DNA from: Zingiber officinale
Lineage: Eukaryota; Streptophyta; Magnoliopsida; Zingiberales; Zingiberaceae
Assembly: GCF_018446385.1 (NCBI RefSeq)
Contig: NC_056001.1
Location: 7,087,600-7,151,599 of the forward strand
Length of the DNA stretch: 64,000 bases
Direction of reading: 5' to 3'
Part shown: positions 21,185-31,460 of the stretch, in pieces
Numbering within the stretch: the first letter of the stretch is position 1
How the letters are laid out: every line of letters begins with the position of its first letter
Position numbers and translations under genes: made by a program
Notes under the pieces: generated by a model
Told to the model about the DNA's origin: nothing
Databases searched by the model: none
Seen by the model: only the letters and a program-made list of their open reading frames with translations

Positions 21185-21681
21185 TGGTATTAGAGCTACC
21201 GCTGCCGTCGGTAAACACGGTCGTTTCTCCAACATCATCGACCACACAAACAAATCCGAGTATGATTCATCAAACGACAATTTCTACTCAGTAGATTCCT
21301 ATCGTTCAATCTACTCTCAACCCTCTTCCAACTCTTCCATCGATAAATCAATCTCTTTCTTTGAAGTTAGACGAAAACAACTATTTGATTTGGAAAAATC
21401 AGTTCTTGAATATTGTAATTGCTAATGGATTAGAGGAGTTTATAGATGGGACTCATCCTTGCCCTCCCAAATTTCTTGAACCGAGCAATCAAGTTGTAAA
21501 TGCTGAGCATACCAGTTGGCAATGCTACAATCGTTTGATAATGAGTTGGATTTACTCATCGTTGACCGAAGGGCTCTTAACTCATATTGTTGGGTATTCA
21601 ACAGAATCAGACCACTCATCCCTCAAAACCACATTGTCAAATTTGTCTCAAACTCGGGCACACTGCAAATATTTACTATAA
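21183..21681 (+). pseudogene. Copia gag fragment
   Basis: The frame runs from the leader through one stop (TAG, 21292-21294) into the UBN2 gag motif LKLDENNYLIWKNQFLN, then FIDGTHPCPPKFL. The last segment, SWIYSSLTEGLLTHIVG, is typical of early gag. Most of the gag C-terminus is missing: within about 20 codons the sequence passes to the zinc-knuckle region in another frame. An internal deletion is therefore likely. Confidence 0.75.
21185..21196 (+). promoter_or_regulatory. Primer-binding site
   Basis: TGGTATTAGAGC directly follows the LTR. It matches initiator tRNA-Met with one change. Confidence 0.8.
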
Positions 21682-22541
21682 TAGGACAAATTTTAATTAT
21701 CAACCAGCGCTTTTTCAACCAAAGGCTTTCAATAATTTTGTTACCACTGATATGTCTTCATCTACCACTAGCTCAGCTATATCTGGTTTCATTGCAACGG
21801 CTGATACTGTGGGTGATCCTAATTGGTACATGGATTCAAGAGCAACACATCATTTTACCCCGGATATAAATATGTTGGATTCTGCCACTCCTTTTACTAG
21901 CGCTGAACGTGTGACAGTTGGTGATGGTAAGAACATTGTTATTTCACATATTGGCAATTCAATTCTACATGCCTATTATAATTCTCTCAAGTTGTCTAAT
22001 ATTTTTCATACTCCTGCCATGTCTAAAAATCTCATTAGTGTTTCTCGCTTGTGTCTTGATAATAAAGCTTATGTTGAGTTTCATTCCACATTTTTCTTGG
22101 TTAAGGATCAGGTCACACACAAAGTCCTTCTTCGGGGAATCCTTGATCGTGGTCTTTACAAAGTCTGCCCTCCCACATCGTCTTCTGCTTCATCTTCTAC
22201 ATTGCCTTCAAGTATTTTTTTAGTTCATGTTGCTATTTTCTGTGATCCGAATCTCTGGCACAAGCATCTTGGTCATCCGTCTTTTGAAGTTGTTAATCAA
22301 GTTTTAAGGTCTTGTAATGTCTCTATGAACAAGTCTATTTCTCTTGATTTTTGTAATTCCTGTCAATTGGCTAAGAGCCATAAACTGTCTTTTGCTTTAT
22401 CAAACTCTTGTGCACTCAATAAATTTGATCTTGTTCATACTGACTTGTGGGGTCTTTCACCTATTTCTTCTGTTACCGGTCATAAATATTTCATGTTGAT
22501 TATCGATGATTCTTCCAGATTCTCTTGGTTGTATTTGTTGC
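21587..22541 (+). pseudogene. Copia zinc knuckle, protease and integrase N-terminus
   Basis: The knuckle reads CQICLKLGHTANIYY, where the last Cys is lost. The protease motif reads MDSRATHH, with Arg for the Gly of DSGAT, so the active site is changed. GAG-pre-integrase follows (LWHKHLGH, then CNSCQLAKSH), and then the first part of the integrase core (FDLVHTDLWG, IIDDSSRFSWLYLL). The frame ends where the solo LTR starts at 22542. Confidence 0.8.
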
Positions 22542-23605
22542 TGTTGGTGCGGTTAGCACTAACGGTCTAACCTAGGTTTTGATGAATGACAAAATAGGTT
22601 AAGTTAGTTTTGTTGTTGATCTAACACTCTGATCGAGTGTGCAGGAGAAGTCCAGATAGGTCGACGGGCTGATCGAATGTCTGGCACAAGGCCCAGCTAG
22701 GTCGACGGGTCGACTTGATAGCTGGCACGAAGTCCAAATGGGTCAACGGGCTGACCAGACGTTTGGCACAATGTCCAGCTAGGTCGGAGGGCTAACCGGA
22801 TAGCTGGCGCGAAGTCCAGACGGGTCGAAGGGCTGACCGGACGTCTGGCAGGTGAGTAAAGGTAAGTCACTGGAGGGGAGTGATTGTGAGGACGCGTTCC
22901 CGGGAAGGGAACTTAGGCACCGATCCGACTTAGAACCATTTCGGAACTCTAAGTCGAGATCGTGACTAGATTCCAGTCTCGGAAAGACGGAATCTAAGTC
23001 ATACTCTTTCTATTTTGAATTATGAACTGTGCTAATAATCTGTTTTGCAGGAGATATGAGTGTCTCGGACTAACGTTTTTCTTGCAGGAAGAAATCTGCT
23101 GGAAAACAGGGTCCGAGCGCCCGGGAGGCGAAATTTTATCCCCAACGTCGTTGTGCCACGTGGAGTTCACTGGTTGACTCGGCTACGTCATGGTCGAGAT
23201 GCCCTGAAGGTTCCAGGTGCCCCGAACCTCCTATATAATGAGGGTCAAGGCTGAAGCTCCAAAAATAACAAAAGATTCGATCTCTGGTGCTCCTGCGACG
23301 CTGCTGACAACACTCTACTCTTTAGTCTTACTTTTCTTGTCAGTATTGCTTATTTTCATTAGCTTTCTTGTACTTTAAATTGTAAACAAATACTTCGAAT
23401 TACTAGTGAATTACCCATCGAAAGCACCCTCGTGTGTGAGCCTTGGAGTAGGAGTCAACACAGGCTCCGAACCAAGTAAAAATCACTTGTGTTAGCCTTG
23501 ATATTTTCTTGCTTATTCTTTTTCCGCTGCTTAACTCTTTACGAAAATTTTAGATCGATATTCACCCCCCCCCCCCCCCCCTCTATCGACTTTCACGATC
23601 CAACA
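22542..23605 (+). mobile_element. Solo LTR, same family as LTR 1789-3037
   Basis: The terminal TGTTGG and CCAACA are perfect inverses. The 5-bp target duplication GTTGC is exact at 22537-22541 and 23606-23610. Removing the block rejoins the integrase frame at LYLL with SKDEAY. In this orientation it contains five 41-bp hairpin units (about 22645-22855) and a run of 17 C (23565-23581). Only one LTR is present and no internal sequence, which points to LTR-LTR recombination. Confidence 0.93.
22645..22855 (+). repeat. Array of five 41-bp hairpin units in the solo LTR
   Basis: Stem pairs by unit are CCAGATAG/TGTCTGG, CCAGCTA/TAGCTGG, CCAAATG/CGTTTGG, CCAGCTA/TAGCTGG and CCAGACG/CGTCTGG. These correspond to the inverse of the array at 2690-2940. 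Confidence 0.85.
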
Positions 23606-23610
23606 GTTGC

Positions 23611-24510
23611 ATTCTAAAGATGAAGCATATACCACTTTTGTTACATTTTACAATATGGTGCAGAATCAATTTAACATTTCTATCAAAAGTGTTCGTTCTG
23701 ATTGGGGTGGTGAATTTCGATCCCTCACAAAAAATTTTTCTTCCAAAGGTATTCATTATCAGTTATCATGTGCTTATACTCCAGAACAAAATGGAAGAGT
23801 TGAGCGTAAAAATCATCATGTTGTCGAAATAGGTCTCTCTCTTTTAGCTCACTCTAATATACCTCTTAAATTTGGCCCTATGCATTTTCTACAGTCGTAT
23901 TTCTTATTAATCGGTTGCCTACAAAAATCTTCAAACTCAAGTCTCCTTATAGTGTTCTTTATGATAAGGTGCCGGATTATAACTTTTTTTGAACTTTTGG
24001 TTGTGCTTGTTTTCCCTTTTTACGTCCCTTCAATTCCAATAAGTTAGAATTCAAGTCACGTCAATGTGTATTTTTTGGTTACAACTCTAAACATAAAGGC
24101 TATCTTTGTTTTGACCCTTCCAATTCCAAACTGTATATATCTCGTCATGTGATTTTTAACGAGACATTTTTCCCTTTTAGTTCCCCATCATCCTCTTCTT
24201 CTCTTAATCCTTCGGGTTCTTCACAAATCATTACACCCCTTCCTATCTTTAATTATTTTCAACCATCTGTCTCCCTATCACCACCCTCTCATACTTGTCT
24301 ACTTCCTACAACATCTTCTACCCAGTCTTCTTCTTGTCCTTCAGCCCCATCTCCACCGCCACCTTCTCATGCTTCACCATTTCTTACAACATTTTCTACC
24401 CAACCTTCTTCAACCTAGTCTTCTTCTAATCTTCCTGCCCCACCTCCACCTCCTCTTCAGTCTACTCCTTACACTTCCTCTTCTTCTCATCCCTCCAACC
24501 CTTTAGACGT
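23611..24510 (+). pseudogene. Copia integrase C-terminal part and linker
   Basis: After the solo LTR the frame continues: SDWGGEF (normally TDNGGEF, so the second Asp is kept), then YTPEQNGRVERKN, which holds the catalytic Glu. A frameshift near 23900 moves the rest to other frames. From 24170 to 24500 comes the Ser/Pro-rich linker that usually lies between integrase and RT. Confidence 0.75.
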
Positions 24511-24514
24511 TGAC

Positions 24515-25533
24515 TTGCCACGTATTGCTACAAATGTCATAGCACCAACTACAAATGCTCATCACATGGTAACTAGAAGTAAGTCTGGCATATTTAAACC
24601 ACGTGTGTTGTTGACTGTTCTTTCTGGAAATCAATTTGAGCCAAATACATACAAGCAGCCTGCTAGTGTTCCTGAGTGGCAACAAGTCATGCTAACTGAG
24701 TTGAATGCATTGATGCTTCAAAACACATGGTCTCTTGTTCCCAAATTGAGAATATGAAAGTTATTGGTTGTAAATGAGTTTATCGTTTGAAGTTAAAATC
24801 GGATGGTTCTATTGATCGATACAAGGCTCGTTTGGTTGCTAAAGGATATCATCAAACTGTATCTATTGACTATACTGAAACTTTTAGTCTTGTTGTTAAA
24901 CCTCAAACAATTCGGGTGGTTCTTACCATTGTTGTGTCTCACAATTGGCTCATTTGCCAACTTGATATTCAGAATGCTTTTCTTCATGCTGATCTTGCTG
25001 AGACAGTTTAAATGGAGCAACCTCCTGGGTTCATTGATTCTTCTTGCCCCGATATGGTGTGTAAACTACATAAATCATTATATGGGTTAAAACAGTCGCC
25101 TCGTCCATGGTTTACAAAACTTAGTCAGACACTTCTGAATTGGAGTTTTTCTGGTTTTAAGGCTGCTACCTCATTATTTTTCTTCTCTTCAAGTCATGGT
25201 ATTCTTATTGTGCTTGTCTATGTCGATGATATCATTATTACTGGTAGCACACATAGTCTTATTACTTCCTTGATTGATTTTCTTAATAAACAGTTTACTG
25301 TGAAGGATCTTGGACAATTACATTATTTTTTGGGTATTGAAGTACATCACTCTGATATGGGTTTGCATCTTAGTCAAACAAAATATATTACGGATCTTTT
25401 GAAGAAAACTGGCATGTTTGACTCCAAACCATTTGATACTCCTATGTCTTCCACTGCATCCTTGTCTCTATATGATGGTGTTCCCTTAGAAGATGGCTTA
25501 GACTATCGCAGTGTTGTTGGCGCTCTTCAGTAG
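24515..25533 (+). pseudogene. Copia reverse transcriptase, broken
   Basis: Recognisable in order: the pre-RT segment with WQQVMLTELNALMLQNTW, a frameshift with stops at about 24758-24790, then YKARLVAKGYHQT, FLHADLAETV followed by an in-frame TAA (25009-25011), LYGLKQSPRPW, and the catalytic YVDDIIITGS. The frame breaks again at 25531 in the RNase H connection. Confidence 0.85.
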
Positions 25534-26165
25534 CACATTGACACGTCCTGATCTATCTTTTGCTATAAATAAAGTATGTCAATTCATGCATTCCCCTACT
25601 ATCTCTCATTGGTAAGCTGTTAAGCGTATCTTGAGGTATTTGCGTGGAACCTTGTACCATGGTTTATCTATTTCCTGAATTTCCTCTCCATCTTTGGTGT
25701 GTTATACTGATGTTGACTGGGCTTCTTGTCCGGATGATCGTCGTAGTACAAGTGGCCATTGCATATTTTTTGGAGGTTATCTTGTTTCATGGGCTTCTTC
25801 GAAGCAAAAGGTTGTGTCATGTTCTAGTACTGAATCATAATATCGTGTTGTTGCTAATGGAGCTGCTGAAATTGCCTGGTTGGAATCTTTGTTGCGTGAG
25901 CTTCTTGTTCCTTTGGATTCTATACCATGTATTCTTTGTGATAATATGAGCACTATCTTCTCTTTGCAAATCCGACCTTGCATGCCAGAACCAAGCGCGC
26001 TGAAATTGATTATCATTTTGTTAGGGAACGTGTTGCAGCTCAAACTCTACTTGTTCAATACACTCGCTCATCTGATCAGCTTGCGGATACGTTGACCAAA
26101 AGTCTGCCAACTTTCAGATTTCTCTCCTTACGTTCCAAACTTAATGTTCTTTATAGACCCTTAAG
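25534..26165 (+). pseudogene. Copia RNase H, multiply frameshifted
   Basis: Pieces in different frames include LVPLDSIPCILCDNMS (the Asp of the DNxS motif), HARTKRAEIDYHFVRE and QLADTLTKSL, which are the usual ends of copia RNase H. Confidence 0.7.
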
Positions 26166-26177
26166 TTTGAGGGGGGA
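26166..26177 (+). promoter_or_regulatory. Polypurine tract
   Basis: TTTGAGGGGGGA directly precedes the 3' LTR start TGATAAAG. Confidence 0.85.
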
Positions 26178-26418
26178 TGATAAAGTATAGAATAAGTCTT
26201 ATATTGATAAAGTATAGAATAAGTCTTATATCAGTTTTTATTCTTTTATTTTATTTATTTAAATTGCCACGTGTATTGTTATATACTTGTGGTATATATA
26301 TATATATATGTTGAGGTATGTACAACAAAACCTAATCTGAATAATACTCCAGATTCTTTACAACGCCGCCTCTTCTTCTTCGTCTCTTTTCTTCGAACTT
26401 CTCACAGAAAGTTTATCA
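26178..26418 (+). repeat. 3' LTR of the copia element (241 bp)
   Basis: Matches 20949-21184 with about ten substitutions, one extra TA and one extra TTC. It is followed by ATAAT, the target duplication. Confidence 0.9.
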
Positions 26419-26423
26419 ATAAT

Positions 26424-27176
26424 AAAGGACATATTTAAACTCCTGAGTATTATAGATTCCACTATCTAGTGCTACCCAAGAAAAACAATGAAAGAACAAT
26501 TGAAATCTAAAATGTTTCACTAACCACACTACTAGCATCACTTCTCCCACAAAGCAAAAGAAGGTCATCATAGCATGCGCTTGCAGTTTTTTTTTTAAAA
26601 AAAATATAGAGTACCAATTAAAGTTCAAATAATTAATTTTAGAGAAACAAGAAGTAAGGAAAGATATTATCCACAATGATAAATTAGAAGAGAGGAACAA
26701 GATTAAATGGAGGAAAGAGAAAAAGAAAAGGTCAGTAGTGATGTGTCTTTTGGAAAATTTAAAATTTAGATGCGTCTTTTGGATAAAACTAAACTTGAGT
26801 CTTTAGAAAATTGTCATTTTAAAATAGTACGTATCAGTTAATATGGTCATTGCTAAATGGTCATATTCTAACCATTAAGATTTCATACTAAATAGTTAGA
26901 ATCTGGACATTCTAAATCGCGCTTCAGTTTGCAGCGACTCTGCTCACATCTCTGCTAGTGGCAACGATCTATTCTGTGAATGCAGAATTCAGTGAATCGA
27001 CAATGAGAAGGAATCGATTTTGGTTGATGAGAATCCCCTGGCTGGGAAAGGTGTCTATATTGTCCCATAATCCCTTGAGCTCGCGATGGATGGAAGCATA
27101 GAGGTTGGAAAATAGGTAGTCGGTGGCGTCGGGCCATTGAAGCCGTTTAGATGTAGATACTGACGAAGACCCACCC
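26424..27176. other. Intergenic, no gene confirmed
   Basis: A/T-rich to 26930. The words TTGCTAAATGGTCA and TTAGAATCTGGACA at 26830-26915 are like the ends of the MITE at 32103, so a decayed relative may be here. The frame on the minus strand from 27199 to 26969 has no family match that I recognise. Confidence 0.35.
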
Positions 27177-27462
27177 GTGCTCCTCCAAGACGACCACATG
27201 TACGTGATCCTCCCCTACCTTACCATGCGCCCATTGGATGTTACCCTTGACGGAAACAGGTCTGTCAGACCACTGTGTTGCTGTCTCCAGGGTTATACTC
27301 TTCCACCTGCTGTCCGACAGAGTCAAATCTTTGAGCCCCTTGATGGGTGCGACAAGGAAACCCCGACCATGTGCCCGCTGGAGATGGTTTTGGAGATCCG
27401 CTTGGTGATCTCACATAAGAGAGAGAGCGCCACGGCAGCACGGCAAAAGTGCCTCAGAAGAC
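27177..27462 (+). other. Unidentified reading frame, left part, cut by a copia insertion
   Basis: The frame beginning MLLQDDHMY stays open to the copia target site. If the element and one AAGAC copy are removed, it continues in the same frame at 31461 to a stop near 31624 (about 150 codons in all). I recognise no domain. GC content is higher than in the neighbouring DNA. It could be a gene fragment or chance. Confidence 0.3.
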
Positions 27463-27789
27463 TGTTGGCTTAGAAACTGTTGGTATCACGCCCAAAGACA
27501 CGTACACTCACTAATGTGAGAAATGAATAGAGCGAGAAGGAAAATAACTGTTAGAATACTTTCTCACAGTGAGAAAAAAATGAATGATCTCACAGTGAGA
27601 AAAAAATGAATGATCTCCTACACATCTCTAGGACTTTTTAAATACACCATAAATAACACCACTAACTCATGAAAATAGGAAAGACTAATTCCACTAATTT
27701 ATCTCATGAAAATAGAAAATCTTATCACCACTAATGCAAGGAAAAAAAATGTGGCCACTACGTGTCATGTCCAGATTAATATGCTCACA
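27463..27789 (-). repeat. 3' LTR of the gag-less copia element (327 bp)
   Basis: TGTTGG to CTCACA in plus reading. It contains a tandem duplication around ATGATCTCACAGTGAG (27570-27620) that the other LTR lacks, so the duplication arose after insertion. Confidence 0.9.
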
Positions 27790-27801
27790 TTACCCCTCCT
27801 A
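27790..27801 (-). promoter_or_regulatory. Polypurine tract
   Basis: The minus strand reads TTAGGAGGGGTAA next to the 3' LTR. Confidence 0.75.
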
Positions 27802-29202
27802 ATCCTGACATGGCTCTAAATCACGGACGCTGAGTAGTTGTTGCATGGTATCTAACTTCACTCCTGGCAATGCTTTAGTTAATACATCGGCTCGTTGTTC
27901 TCCGGTATAAACGAACTCAGCCACAATTTGTCCCTTCTCAATAAATTCTCTGATAAAATGGAACCTTGTATCTATATGCTTGCTGCGACCATGAAATACC
28001 GGATTCTTCATGAGAGCTATGGCAGATTTGTTGTCGACAAACAGAGTCACCATCTTTGGCTCTACACCGGTTAATTCGTTGGCAAGGCTCCTTAACCACA
28101 AAGCATGATAGGCTGCAGTTGTGGTTGCCATGAACTCTGCCTCACAAGATGAAAGCGCCACTGTCTTCTGCTTCTGTGAATTCCAAGACACCAAACTTTC
28201 ATTAAAATAGAAAGTCATTCCACTTATGCTTTTTCTCCCATCTAGATCGCTAGCTAGATCATTGTCCGAGTAGCCGAATATACTAATTTTCTGGGGTCCC
28301 TTCATGTAAACAAGTCCAAAGTGAATTGTACCTTTCAAATACTTGAGAATCTGTTTGACCACCTTGTGATGCGTGATTGCAGGCCTCTCCATGTATCTTC
28401 TTGTCATTCCGATAGAATATGATAGGTCAGGTCGTGTGTGTAACAAATATCTCAGACAACCAATGATGTGCCTGTACTCTGTGGCGTCAACTGGAGTCCC
28501 TTCCAAGTCTTTATGCAGTTGTGTCTTGGGTTCCATCGGATGCTTTATGGCATTACAATTTTCCATCTTGAATTGAGATAGAATTTTCTTAGCATAAGTT
28601 GATTGTCTATGTAAAATTCGATTCTTCTGTTGTTCTACTTCAATTCCTAAGTAGTAGGAGAGAAGCCCCAAATTACTCATCTCAAATTCCATCATCATTT
28701 GTTGTTTGAATTTGTTGATTTCTTCTGTGATACTTCCTGTCACGATGAGATCGTCGACATACACTCCAACAAGTATATTTGCTTCTCCTTCGCCACTTGT
28801 ATATACTGCATGTTCTTGAGTACATTTTTTGAAACCAAGCTCTTCCAAACTCTTGTTCAGTCGCATGTTCCAAGCTCGTGGAGGTTGCCGCAGTCCATAG
28901 AGGGCTTTGGACAACTTGTACACCTTGTGTTTTTGATTTTGTACCTCAAACCCTTCTGGTTGAGTGATATATATTTCTTCTTTTAACTCTCCGTCAAGAA
29001 ATGCTGACTTCACATCTAGATGGTGTACCTCCCAACTTTGATTTGCCGCAAGCGCAAGAATGACTCGAACAGTGTCAAGTCTAGCGACCGGTGCAAACAC
29101 CTCTTCAAAGTCAATGCCTTGTCTTTGTACATACCCTTTAGCCACTAATCTTGCTTTGTGCTTAACGACTTTCCCCGTTGAATCTTTCTTCAGTTTGAAC
29201 AC
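27799..29202 (-). CDS. Copia reverse transcriptase-RNase H
   Basis: An open frame of 467 aa. RT motifs: HKARLVAKGYVQ, VHHLDVKSAFLDGEL, LYGLRQPPRAW and the catalytic YVDDLIVTGS near residue 149. RNase H: GYSDNDLASD, LSSCEAEF and LFVDNKSAI, so the acidic triad is kept, with a C-terminal RADVLTKALP. Upstream, the frame is cut by one TAG where the Trp of the LKWVFKL motif would be (about 29203-29208). Apart from that stop this half of pol is whole. Confidence 0.9.
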   Translation of the reverse strand: MFKLKKDSTGKVVKHKARLVAKGYVQRQGIDFEEVFAPVARLDTVRVILALAANQSWEVHHLDVKSAFLDGELKEEIYITQPEGFEVQNQKHKVYKLSKALYGLRQPPRAWNMRLNKSLEELGFKKCTQEHAVYTSGEGEANILVGVYVDDLIVTGSITEEINKFKQQMMMEFEMSNLGLLSYYLGIEVEQQKNRILHRQSTYAKKILSQFKMENCNAIKHPMEPKTQLHKDLEGTPVDATEYRHIIGCLRYLLHTRPDLSYSIGMTRRYMERPAITHHKVVKQILKYLKGTIHFGLVYMKGPQKISIFGYSDNDLASDLDGRKSISGMTFYFNESLVSWNSQKQKTVALSSCEAEFMATTTAAYHALWLRSLANELTGVEPKMVTLFVDNKSAIALMKNPVFHGRSKHIDTRFHFIREFIEKGQIVAEFVYTGEQRADVLTKALPGVKLDTMQQLLSVRDLEPCQD

Positions 29203-29867
29203 CTACTTTAGGCCGATAGTTTGTGGCCTAATAGGAGCTCAGTTAGGGTCCAGATCTTGTTCATCTTAATAGATCTCAGCTCTTCCTCCATTGCTTCGTG
29301 CCAACAAGCCTTGATTGCAACCTCTTGGTAACATGTCGACTCTTCAGGCATCACCATCATCACCTCATTCTCTTCTTCGTCAATACCAACCACTTCCTCA
29401 GTGTTGGCATAGATATCGACAATGGATCTAAAACGGACTGACTGTTCATGAGACTCGGGTGTGTTTGTTACTGAAGGCGAGGTAACTGCATGGGCATTCG
29501 ATGGTGGTGTAGATGGACTTGACGCTCTTGGCATGGGTACTACGGCTGTTACCGGTGGTGTGACATGTTCCGCCCCTGCCTCAACGTCTGCTACAACAAT
29601 CACCTCGTCGGTGTCGAATGCATCCACCACCATAAACTCCAGTAAGGTTTCGTTCTTGTTAGCACCTGCATTCCATGTCCATTCACAATTTTCTTGAAAC
29701 ATTATATCTCTACTTATTTGTAGTTTGTCATGCCTTGGATCAAATACACGATGAGCTTTGCAGCCTTCCTCGACACCCAAGTATACCATGAGTGAGCTTC
29801 TATCATCAAGTTTCTTAAGATGAGGGGATGCATTTTTCACATATGTAACACAATCGAATACTCTCAA
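29203..29867 (-). pseudogene. Copia integrase C-terminus and linker to RT
   Basis: The frame starts MRVFDCVTYV (normally RVFGC), then LVYLGVEEGCKAHRVFDP, a variable Val/Ala/Pro-rich linker, and the pre-RT motif CWHEAMEEELRSI with NKIWTL. It shifts frame at the end, just before RT. Confidence 0.75.
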
Positions 29868-29918
29868 GTAGGCGAGATGTAGCTTTCTCCCTATCCAAGC
29901 TTCAAATGGGGTACATTC

Positions 29919-30509
29919 TCACAGCGCCTTAATTGGGAGACGGTTTAACAGATAAATAGCATGTCTAACCACCTCTCCCCAGAACCTTGTCGGCATGTGT
30001 GTACCCTTGAGGAGAGATCTTGTCATAGCCATCACGGTGTGGTTCCGACGCTCCACAACACCATTCTGTTGGGGTGTGTAGGGAGCCGTGAGGTGTCGTT
30101 CGATTCCTTCATTTTCACAGAACCGAATGAACTTCGTGGATAGAAACTCGCCGCTCCGGTCTGTCCGGAGTGTTCTGATCTTGTGCTCAGTCTTGTTCTC
30201 CGTCAAGAATTTGAACTTCTTGAATGCTTGTAAAGCATCATTCTTTGCTGCCAATACAAACACCCACATCCACCTTGTGAAATCATCAACAATCAAAAGG
30301 AAATACTTATTACCAGCGAGTGTACATGGTGTGATTAATATGTAAATATCAGCATGGAGAAGTTCCAATGGCTTCTTCACTCTAAAGTTTGCTTGGCACG
30401 AGAATGGTGACCTTGCATGCTTAGCGATTACACACACCTCGCAAAGTTTGTTCGGCTGGAGCAATAGTGGCACATAAACCGCCAATTTCTTCTCACCCAA
30501 CAACTTCAA
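29919..30509 (-). pseudogene. Copia integrase core
   Basis: Zinc-binding tail CEVCVIAKH, then the core ELLHADIY (first Asp), RTDRSGEF (second Asp; normally TDNGGEF), and APYTPQQNGVVERRN with the catalytic Glu. The three acidic residues are kept. It is separated from protease and the downstream linker by stops at both ends. Confidence 0.85.
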
Positions 30510-30548
30510 GTCATGAAAATTGAAATGATCGAGCCTTGCATGCCATAA

Positions 30549-31034
30549 TCAGGTTGGGTCTTCTAGTCTTGCTAGGAAACAGACTTGCTTGAATATCTTC
30601 AAGGTTATCTTGTACAAGTGATTCTGTGTTCGCTTTACCAACATCAAGAGCTTCCCGCTCCTATCAATCACCTTCATGGTATCTCCTTCCATATACAGCT
30701 CATTCCCAGCTTCTGTCAATTGACCAAGACTTATGATATTACTACACAGTTTTGGAATATAGTATATCTCGTGGAGAGCTTTCTGATCGTCGTTCTTGCA
30801 TTCAAACACAACCGTCCCCTTGCCCATTATCTCAATGGTTGATCTATCGCCAAATCTCACCATCCCGATAATGATTTTATCTAGTTCTTGAAATTTCTCA
30901 TGATGGCCCATCATGTGGTTACTGGCACTGTTGTCAAGGCACCAAACGTCTTTATCTCCTTTCTTAACGTCGCGGTACATCTCCGGTAGCAACCTATCTT
31001 CACTGAGTAGAATGGTATATATCCTGCCTCTCAC
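30549..31034 (-). pseudogene. Copia protease and GAG-pre-integrase segment
   Basis: The motif WCLDNSASNHMMG stands where WYLDSGASNHMTG is expected, so the DSG triplet is DNS and the protease is probably dead. A hydrophobic CSNIISLGQL block follows. No gag or zinc knuckle precedes it. Confidence 0.8.
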
Positions 31035-31140
31035 GTGAGGTACCAGACGTGGTATCCAGCACTGAGGTACCAGACGTGAGGTGACAAGAGTCGTGGATTC
31101 TTAGGTGCTCAATACTAACTTAGGAGTTCTATACTAACTT

Positions 31141-31153
31141 GGTTCTGATACCA
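31141..31153 (-). promoter_or_regulatory. Primer-binding site
   Basis: The minus strand reads TGGTATCAGAACC two bases inside the 5' LTR, complementary to initiator tRNA-Met except near its end. Confidence 0.8.
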
Positions 31154-31155
31154 GA

Positions 31156-31455
31156 TGTTGGCTTAGAAACTATTGGTATCACACCCAAAGACACGTACAC
31201 TCACTAATGTGAGAAATGAATAGAACAAGAAGGAAAATAACTGCTAGAATACTTTCTTACAGTGAGGAAAAAATGAATGATCTTTTACACATCTCTAGGA
31301 CTCTTTAAATACACCACAAACTAACACCACTAACTCATAAAAATAGGAAAGACTAATTCCACTAATTTATCCCATGAAAATAGAAAATATCACCACTAAT
31401 ACAAGGAAAAAAAAACGTAGTCACTATGTGTCATGTTCGGATTAATATGCTCACA
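31156..31455 (-). repeat. 5' LTR of the gag-less copia element (300 bp)
   Basis: Same ends as 27463-27789; followed by AAGAC, the target duplication. Confidence 0.9.
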
Positions 31456-31460
31456 AAGAC

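Larger units (their letters stand above)
20949..26418 (+). mobile_element. Ty1/copia retrotransposon with short LTRs, decayed and interrupted
   Basis: LTRs at 20949-21184 and 26178-26418, primer-binding site TGGTATTAGAGC, polypurine tract TTTGAGGGGGGA, and a target duplication ATAAT at 20944-20948 and 26419-26423. Domain order is gag, protease, integrase, RT, RNase H, as in copia. The LTRs differ at about ten positions plus small indels, so the insertion is not recent. A solo LTR (22542-23605) splits integrase. Frameshifts, stops and a changed protease motif make it non-functional. Gag and RT style suggests the RE1-like (Ale/Retrofit) group, which is inference. Confidence 0.93.
27463..31455 (-). 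mobile_element. Ty1/copia retrotransposon lacking gag
   Basis: LTRs at 27463-27789 and 31156-31455, primer-binding site TGGTATCAGAACC, polypurine tract AGGAGGGGTAA, and an exact target duplication AAGAC (27458-27462 and 31456-31460). On the minus strand the order is protease, integrase, RT, RNase H. Only about 120 bp separate the 5' LTR from the protease frame, so gag is gone. LTRs differ at roughly 5-6 percent of sites plus a duplication. Confidence 0.93.

Noticed and set aside
24149-24418. Ser/Pro-rich 89-codon frame
   Set aside because: It is the linker between integrase and RT in the copia element, not a separate gene.
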